NCBI RefSeq assembly: GCF_037176765.1
Contig: NC_090034.1
Span: 91,934,500-91,998,499, forward strand
Direction of reading: 5' to 3'
Length of the DNA stretch: 64,000 nucleotides
From: Anolis sagrei
Lineage: Eukaryota > Chordata > Lepidosauria > Squamata > Anolidae
How positions within the stretch are numbered: the stretch's first letter is position 1; each line of letters begins with the position of its first letter. Positions 58,340-64,000 of the stretch are shown here, piece by piece. Under the pieces are notes generated by a model that searched no databases, had not been told where the DNA came from, and saw only the letters and a list, made by a program, of their open reading frames with translations. Both the position numbers and the translations under genes were made by a program.

Positions 58340-58807
58340 AAGCAACCTGTTGAATGGATTTGGACTTCGATGGAAGAGATCTGGTGCTGCTCTCAGTGGG
58401 GCCATCTCCAGCTCTTCTCTCTTCTCCATCGCACACATATGCACATCTGTATTTTAAGGGATTTTAAAAAACTAGTTAATGGCTAGCTTCTGAATCAGAC
58501 CTCTGTGTAATTCTTTTCACAAAGTTTGTTTTTGAAAATTTGCAAATACAATTATGAGGACATTTTGCGTGATCTGTCTTTTTACAACACTTATGTCAGG
58601 GGAAAAGGTGTTTTGCATCCAAATGGGTACTTTTCGCTATGCAACGGCAGGCCTGTATCCCTTTCACACTACACAGTTATAGTACAATGATTCCACTTTA
58701 AATGTTAAGGCAAGATCTTATGGAATCTTGGGATTGTTTGGTGAGCCCCCGAGAGTTTTTTTTAAATGAGAATTCTTCTGTAACCGCTGCTTTGAAAAGC
58801 AGGAGGA

Positions 58808-59262
58808 TTTATTTATTTATTTATTTATTTATTTTCTACCCCGGCCTTCTCAACCCCCAAGGGGGGACTCAGAGCAGCTAACACTGACAACAATTCGATG
58901 CCACAATATCACAATGTAACAACAATATAAAACCATAAATACACAATAGATTAAAAGCAATAGCACTAATTATGCAATCATATAGCCGTTTCCATTATCA
59001 TAAAAATCATATGGTCCAGTTCAATGTCCAAAGTGCTGTTATGCCAAAGGCCTGGTTCCACAACCACAATTTCAGTTCTTTCCTAAAGGAAAGGAGAGAG
59101 GACACCAATCTAATCTCACTGGAGAGCAAGTTCCACAAGTGGGGGGGGGGGGTCACCTCTGAAAAGGCCCTGTCCCTTGTCCCCATCAGACACGTTTGCG
59201 AGGCTGGTGGGATGGAGAGCAGAGCCTCCCCGGTGGATCTTAAACTATGAGGCAGAACGTGG
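58808..59262 (-). mobile_element. L2-type LINE 3' end
   Basis: (ATTT)n then 'ctaccccggccttctcaacc' and 'gggactcagagcagctaac', ending in the ORF carboxy region with a G-run. Confidence 0.72.
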
Positions 59263-59395
59263 AGGATGATTATAAAACTCATGAATGTCATCTTGCTGGC
59301 ATTGTATAAAGGTGTTTCACGAAATGATATTTTTATGACAGGAAAGAACCACAAGACTCTCTAGTTCAACCTCTTCCTTGTAGGACTATGCAACT

Positions 59396-60250
59396 AAGGG
59401 CCCTTCCACACAGCCATATAACCCAGAATATCAAGGCAGAAGAACCTACAATATCTGCTTTAAACTGGGGGCCTTTCCAGACATGCCATTATCCCAGGAG
59501 CATCCGTGTTTAAAAAAACGCGGATGTTCCTGGGGGCCTGTCCACATTCACCCCTGAAAGTGCATGCTTTCTGAGGTGGGTGTCCAGATGTTCTCCCAAG
59601 ACTGGCCTGGGAGAATATCTGGAGACCTTAATCCCCTCCCCCAAAGCCCCAAAACAACTTTTAAAAGTAAGGAAAACTTACCCGGCCTCCAGTACAGTAT
59701 TGCCAGAGCTCTCCCAGCGGATAGAAATGATGTGCCAGGAGAGTGGGGGGGGGGGGGGGAATCTCTCCCCCCCCCCCCCCCCCCCCCCACTCTCCTGGCA
59801 TGTCATTTCTACACACTGGGAGAGCTTCTTCAACACTGTACTGGAGGCCGAGTAAGTTTCCCTTACTTTTAAAAGAGGTTTGGGGGCTTTGGGGGAGTGG
59901 GGTGGGTATCCCCACGGATTTCTGGACTAATTCAGTCTAGAAACCTGTGAGAATGGTGTATGGACTGCAGTCCAGATACCGGAAGTAGTGGGTTTATCCC
60001 GCACCTTCCAAGAAGGCACGGAATAAATCCAGTATGTAATAAATTCACCACAAACCAGGGTTTTCCTGGTTTGTGGCAAATCAATTGCAGGTTTCCTAGA
60101 ACGTTATCTGGACAGCTCCCTTTTTATTATGGAAGTTTCCACAATAAAGGGGCTGTTTGGATGCGCCCTGAGTGATCTGTGTACACACTGCCATATATCC
60201 CAGTTCAAAGCAGATAATGTGGGATTTTCTTCAGGTGTGTGGGGCCTAAA
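59396..60250. mobile_element. Short MITE interrupted by a foldback element
   Basis: The outer parts (59396-59465 and 60170-60250) match the MITE at 36254. The inner 59466-60170 is a foldback element. Its centre (about 59685-59845) has arms 'ggcctccagtacagtattg' and its complement, around a G-run and a C-run. Confidence 0.65.
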
Positions 60251-60544
60251 GCACCACTAAAGATCTTCATGCAACCTCAAAAAAATGAGAAGTAGAATCT
60301 CTTTTCTAGTTGTTTGAATCCTAATGTCTGCTCTAATTTCAGAACTCTAACAAAACTTTCAAAATTTCATTATTATTTCATTATTGGTGATTTTTATGAC
60401 AGAACCTATTAGGAACTGCCATTTATAATGAAATTTTGAAAGTTGTGTTGGAGTTCTGAAAGTTTCACTACCAGAACTTTAGCAACACAGTAGAAGCAAA
60501 GCACCAGCACCCCCTAGTTTTCACCACCAGAACTTTAGTTTTAT

Positions 60545-60880
60545 AAGTACTTTAGAACCATGGATTGCACATGCCTAGAAAACAAAATTATTTTTAAAAA
60601 ACTAGATGTTTACAAAGCATTCAATACGATAAATCACAATTATCTGACCAACCTATGTGAGGAGAGTAACTTAGGGGAAAAGATGTGTGAAGTAATTAGA
60701 CAACTATACAAAGATAATCAAGATGATGTAATAGTAAATTGATCAAAATCTAGAATTATTGAAATCAAAAGCGGAACCAAACAAGGTTGCCCTTTCTTCC
60801 CTTTACTTTTTGACCTAGCGATCGAAACTTTAGCTAACCTAATTAGATCAGACAAAAGCATAAAAAGATATACAATGGAT
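60545..60880 (+). mobile_element. L1 ORF2 fragment
   Basis: Translation gives DVYKAFNTINHNYL, then GTKQGCPFFPLLFDLAIETLA, which is the L1 reverse transcriptase block 4 pattern. It is short, has a stop, and ends at the BovB insertion. Confidence 0.7.
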
Positions 60881-61943
60881 TTGTTTTTGTTCTTCATTCG
60901 TTCAGTTGCTTCTGACTCTTCGTGACCTCATGGACCAGCCCATGCCAGAGCTCCCTGTCAGCCATGGCCACCCCCAGCTCCTTCAAGGTTAAGCCAGTCA
61001 CTTCAAAGATACCATCCATCCATCTTGCCCTTGGTCTGCCCTTCTTCCTTTTCCCTTTCATTTCCCCAGCATCATTGCCCTCTCTAAGCTTTCTCGTCTT
61101 CTCATTATGTGGCCAAGTACTTCATCTTTGTCTCTAATATCCTTCCCTCCAATGAACAGTTGGGCTTTATTTATTTATGGACTGGTTGGATCTTCTCGCA
61201 GTCCAAGGCAAATCTCAGAATTTTCCTCCAACACCACAGTTCAAAAGCATCTATCTTCCTTTGCTCAGCCTTCCTTATGGTCCAGCTCTCACATCCGTAG
61301 GTGACTACGGGGAATACCATTGCTTTAATTATGCAGATCTTCGTTACCAATGTGATGTCTCTACTCTTCACTGTTTTATCAAGATCGGTCATTGCTCTCC
61401 TCCCAAGAAGTAAAGATCTTCTGATTTCCTGGCTGCAGTCTGGGTCTGCAGTAATCTTTGCACCTAGAAATACAAAGTCTGTCACTGCCTCCATGTTTTC
61501 TCCCTCTGTTTGCCAGTTATTGATCAGTCTGCTTGCCATAATCTTTATTTTGCTTATGTTTAACTGCAACCCAGCTTTTGCACTTTCTGCTTTCACTTTG
61601 GTTAGAAGGCTCCTCAGCTATTCCTTACTTTCAGCCATCAAAGTGGTATCATCCACATATCTAAAGTTGTTAATGTTTCTTCCAGCAATTTTAACTCCAG
61701 ACTTGGATTTGTCAAGCCCCCCACGTCGCATGATGTGTTCTGCATACAAGTTGAATAGATTGGGTGAGAGTATACCGTACTCCTTTCCCAATCTTGAACT
61801 AGTCTGTTCCAAGGTCAGTTCTGACTGTTGCTACTTGGCTATTATACAGATTCCTCAGGAGATAGACAAGGAGACCTGGTTTCCCCATACCACCAAGAGC
61901 TTGCTACAATTTGTTATGATCCACACAATCAAAGGCTTTAGAA

Positions 61944-62808
61944 TCTATATAAATAAAAATGTAATATTTGTTTGTGCCATTAACATGACTCAAAAACCAC
62001 TGGACGAATTGCCACCAAATTTGGCCACAAGACAACAACTAACCCAAGGAGCGACCATCACTCAAAAATGATTTTGTCATTTGGGAGTTGTAGTTGCTGG
62101 GATTTATAGTACACCTGCAATCAAAGTGAATTCTCAACTCCACCAATGATGGAATTGAATCAAATGTGGCACACAGGACTTCCATGATCAACAGAAAACA
62201 CTAGAAGGGTTTGGTGGGCATTGACCTTGAGTTTGGGTGTTGTAGTTCACCTACATCCAGAGAGCACTGTGGACTGAAACAATGATGGATCTGGAGCAAA
62301 CTTGGCACGAATATTCCATATGCCCAAATATGAACACAGATGGAGTTTGTGGGAAATAGACCTTGATATTTGGGAGTTGTAGTTACTGGGATTTATAGAT
62401 CACCTACAATCAAAAAGCATGCTGAACTCAACAAACAACCAAATTGGGGCAAACTTCCTGCACAGAACCCCCATACTTAAGGCCATCCAGTCCAGCTCCC
62501 CTTCAAAGCCCTCCTGACAAAGAGACATCCAGCTCCAGATATAGATTAGATATATATGATTCACACATAGAGTGATATAGTATCATAGATTTGAAAAGGA
62601 CCCCTAAAGAAGGACAATTATATGTTGCATGTTCCAGAGTAGGCAAACCAGACACTCTCCGCATCAATACTGACAAAGAAACAGCAAGAAATGCTGTTTA
62701 CCCACAAGCATAAAGAAATTACATATATTGGAAACCCACACTTTCTCATTACTTTATTTTCCAGATTACCATGCTGGGCCACAGCAACATGTGGCAGGGG
62801 ACCGCTAG
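61944..62808 (+). mobile_element. Full-length Helitron inserted in BovB
   Basis: 5' TCTATATAAATAAAAATG and 3' '...gtggcaggggaccgCTAG'. The preceding host base is A and the following base is T, with no long target duplication, as Helitrons insert. No Rep/helicase frame is present, so it is non-autonomous. Confidence 0.85.
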
Positions 62809-62811
62809 TAG

Positions 62812-63101
62812 TCTATATAAATAAAAATGTAATGTTAATTTGTGCAATTAACATAACACAAGAACCACTGGATGAATTGACACCAAATTTGGACACAAAA
62901 CATCTATCAGGCCAACAAGTGACCATCACTCATAAAAACACTGAAAAACACAGCAGAAGAGACTTTAAAAGCCAATTTTTTTAAAAAAAATACATAACGC
63001 ATGCACCAAACCACATATATAAACATATACACATATAAATACACACACAAAGCACATATACACAGATTAGGCCACAGCAAGGCATGGCAGGGGATGGCTA
63101 G
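62812..63101 (+). mobile_element. Short Helitron directly after the first
   Basis: 5' TCTATATAAATAAAAATGTA and 3' '...ggcaggggatggCTAG'. It has the same ends as its neighbour with a much shorter interior, separated from it by only TAG. Confidence 0.85.
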
Positions 63102-63209
63102 TAGTCAATAAAACAGAAATAGATGTTTGTCTGAAACTCCCTGCCTTTCTCAATTATCCATACAATAGATAGAGAAGAAATATAAATGATCTAAAAGTGA
63201 TATGGCAGA

Positions 63210-63650
63210 GAATTAACCAGGAAAAACTGCTAAGGATGTATTCCTTTTACACAGCCATTAAAAAGAAAGGAGGCGCTCTGATGTTTACTCTGGCAACCGT
63301 ACTGCACATTGGATTTCCAGACCTTTAATCTTGGTTTTCATTTTATAAGTTTAGAAACAAGTAAAAAAGTAAATAAAGAAGTTATATCTGGGGTGAAACT
63401 TGGAGAAACCCAGAAAGAGGTCAGCACATGTGCATCATGGCTTTAAGCTTTGTGATTCATGGTGAGATAAGAAATCTAAGCCTATTGTACCTTATAGTGA
63501 GTTGCTTCAGTCTCATGAGCATCTGCTCATACATTTATTTTTCTTTCTTCTCTATCTATCTTATATCCTTTTATAAAGCGAGTGATCTGAGACATCTGGT
63601 GGGAGAACTCTGTATTTTTTTGGAAATACCATTTTGAATGCACTTAAGGT
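63210..63650 (-). pseudogene. Inverted duplicate of galectin intron 2 and neighbouring flank
   Basis: About 63215-63540 is the reverse complement of galectin B intron 2 (about 35150-35390), including the segments around its 'gactgaagcaaccca' and 'tggaaatccaatgtgcag' blocks. No galectin exon is seen next to it. 63577-63650 matches 20941-21020 in direct orientation. It is a rearranged fragment of the galectin duplication. If the inverted block continues, exon 2 of another galectin would lie to the right of the window. Confidence 0.65.
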
Positions 63651-63760
63651 AAGATGAGTAACAGTGGACACCTGGTGGAGGAACCTGAACATATATTGGG
63701 TTACATTGGCCCCATCTACAATGCCTCAAAGTGCAGTGTAGCAGTCGTATTAGCCTGGGG

Positions 63761-64000
63761 CAGTGCTTCTCAACCTTCCTAATGCCATGACCCCGTAATA
63801 CAATTCCTCATGTTGTGGTGACCCCCAACCATAACATTTCCATTGCTACTCCATAACTGTAATTCTGCTACTGTTATGAATTGTAATGTCAATATCTGAT
63901 GTGCAGGATGTATTTTCATTCACTGGACCAAATTGGGCACAAATACTCGATACTGGTGGGGTTGGGAGGGGATTGATTTTGTCATTTGGGAGTTGTAGTT
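63761..64000 (+). mobile_element. SPIN-like hAT element, cut by the window end
   Basis: Starts 'cagtgcttctcaaccttcct' and continues through the 'accataacatttccattgc' block into the core. Confidence 0.8.

Larger units (their letters stand above)
60880..63160 (-). mobile_element. BovB (RTE) LINE split by two Helitrons
   Basis: The 3' end is at about 60880 ('cattcgttcagttgcttctga' in reverse). The body runs to 61943 and resumes at 63102 with 'tagtcaataaaacagaaatag', matching 26356-26410 in reverse. The 256-residue frame on the opposite strand (61301-62071) is an antisense artefact. Confidence 0.85.

Noticed and set aside
61301-62071. 256-residue frame on the + strand
   Set aside because: It is the antisense of a minus-strand BovB and runs on into the Helitron; no independent protein motif.

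Overview
The window looks like squamate (lizard) nuclear DNA, most likely from an iguanian close to Anolis. The main reason is the repeat set: BovB/RTE, L2, CR1 and Penelope retroelements, SPIN-like and other hAT elements, Helitrons ending in CTAG, Tc1/mariner and Harbinger MITEs, and tRNA-derived SINEs. Most of the 64 kb is nested repeats. The species call is an inference.

Three host genes can be built from splice sites and reading frame, all on the + strand. Galectin A (coding 10868-16743) and galectin B (31543-38433) are four-exon tandem paralogs with the classic galectin exon plan. They share a CCAAT-like/TATA promoter with identical spacing and similar 3' ends. Both continue past the last galectin beta-strand into a polar linker and a cysteine-rich tail, with 8 Cys in A and 12 Cys plus 10 Arg in B. 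Both have lost the H-N-R sugar-contact triad of ordinary galectins. This pair is the most unusual coding feature here: a galectin fold carrying a disulfide-capable tail that resembles cornified-envelope or keratin-associated proteins. Gene 3 (51373-58230) is a 165-residue four-pass membrane protein of the PMP22/EMP/MP20/claudin superfamily, closest by eye to NKG7/LIM2.

Layout. 0-10.4 kb: 5' flank of galectin A with SPIN-like hAT copies, an LTR-element fossil, a large MITE, Helitron pieces and a LINE ending in a C2H2 finger. 10.5-17.0 kb: galectin A; its introns hold SPIN copies, two nested MITEs and a local tandem repeat. 17-27.5 kb: L2, CR1, BovB and MITEs. 27.5-31.2 kb: a second copy of the 5' flank seen at 4.4-5.8 kb. 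31.2-38.7 kb: galectin B, whose intron 2 holds two hAT elements with perfect 8-bp target duplications. 38.7-51 kb: L2, BovB, SPIN and Penelope remnants, with one flank segment repeated in inverted orientation at 44.3 kb. 51.3-58.4 kb: the NKG7-like gene, with a deep nest of transposons in its second coding intron. 58.5-64 kb: L2, a foldback element, L1, and a minus-strand BovB split by two Helitrons. An inverted copy of galectin intron 2 at 63.2-63.5 kb suggests another, oppositely oriented galectin beyond the window.

The tandem unit, the two inverted flank fragments and the dated transposon insertions point to a lineage-specific galectin cluster grown by segmental duplication. No rRNA, tRNA gene or CRISPR array was found.
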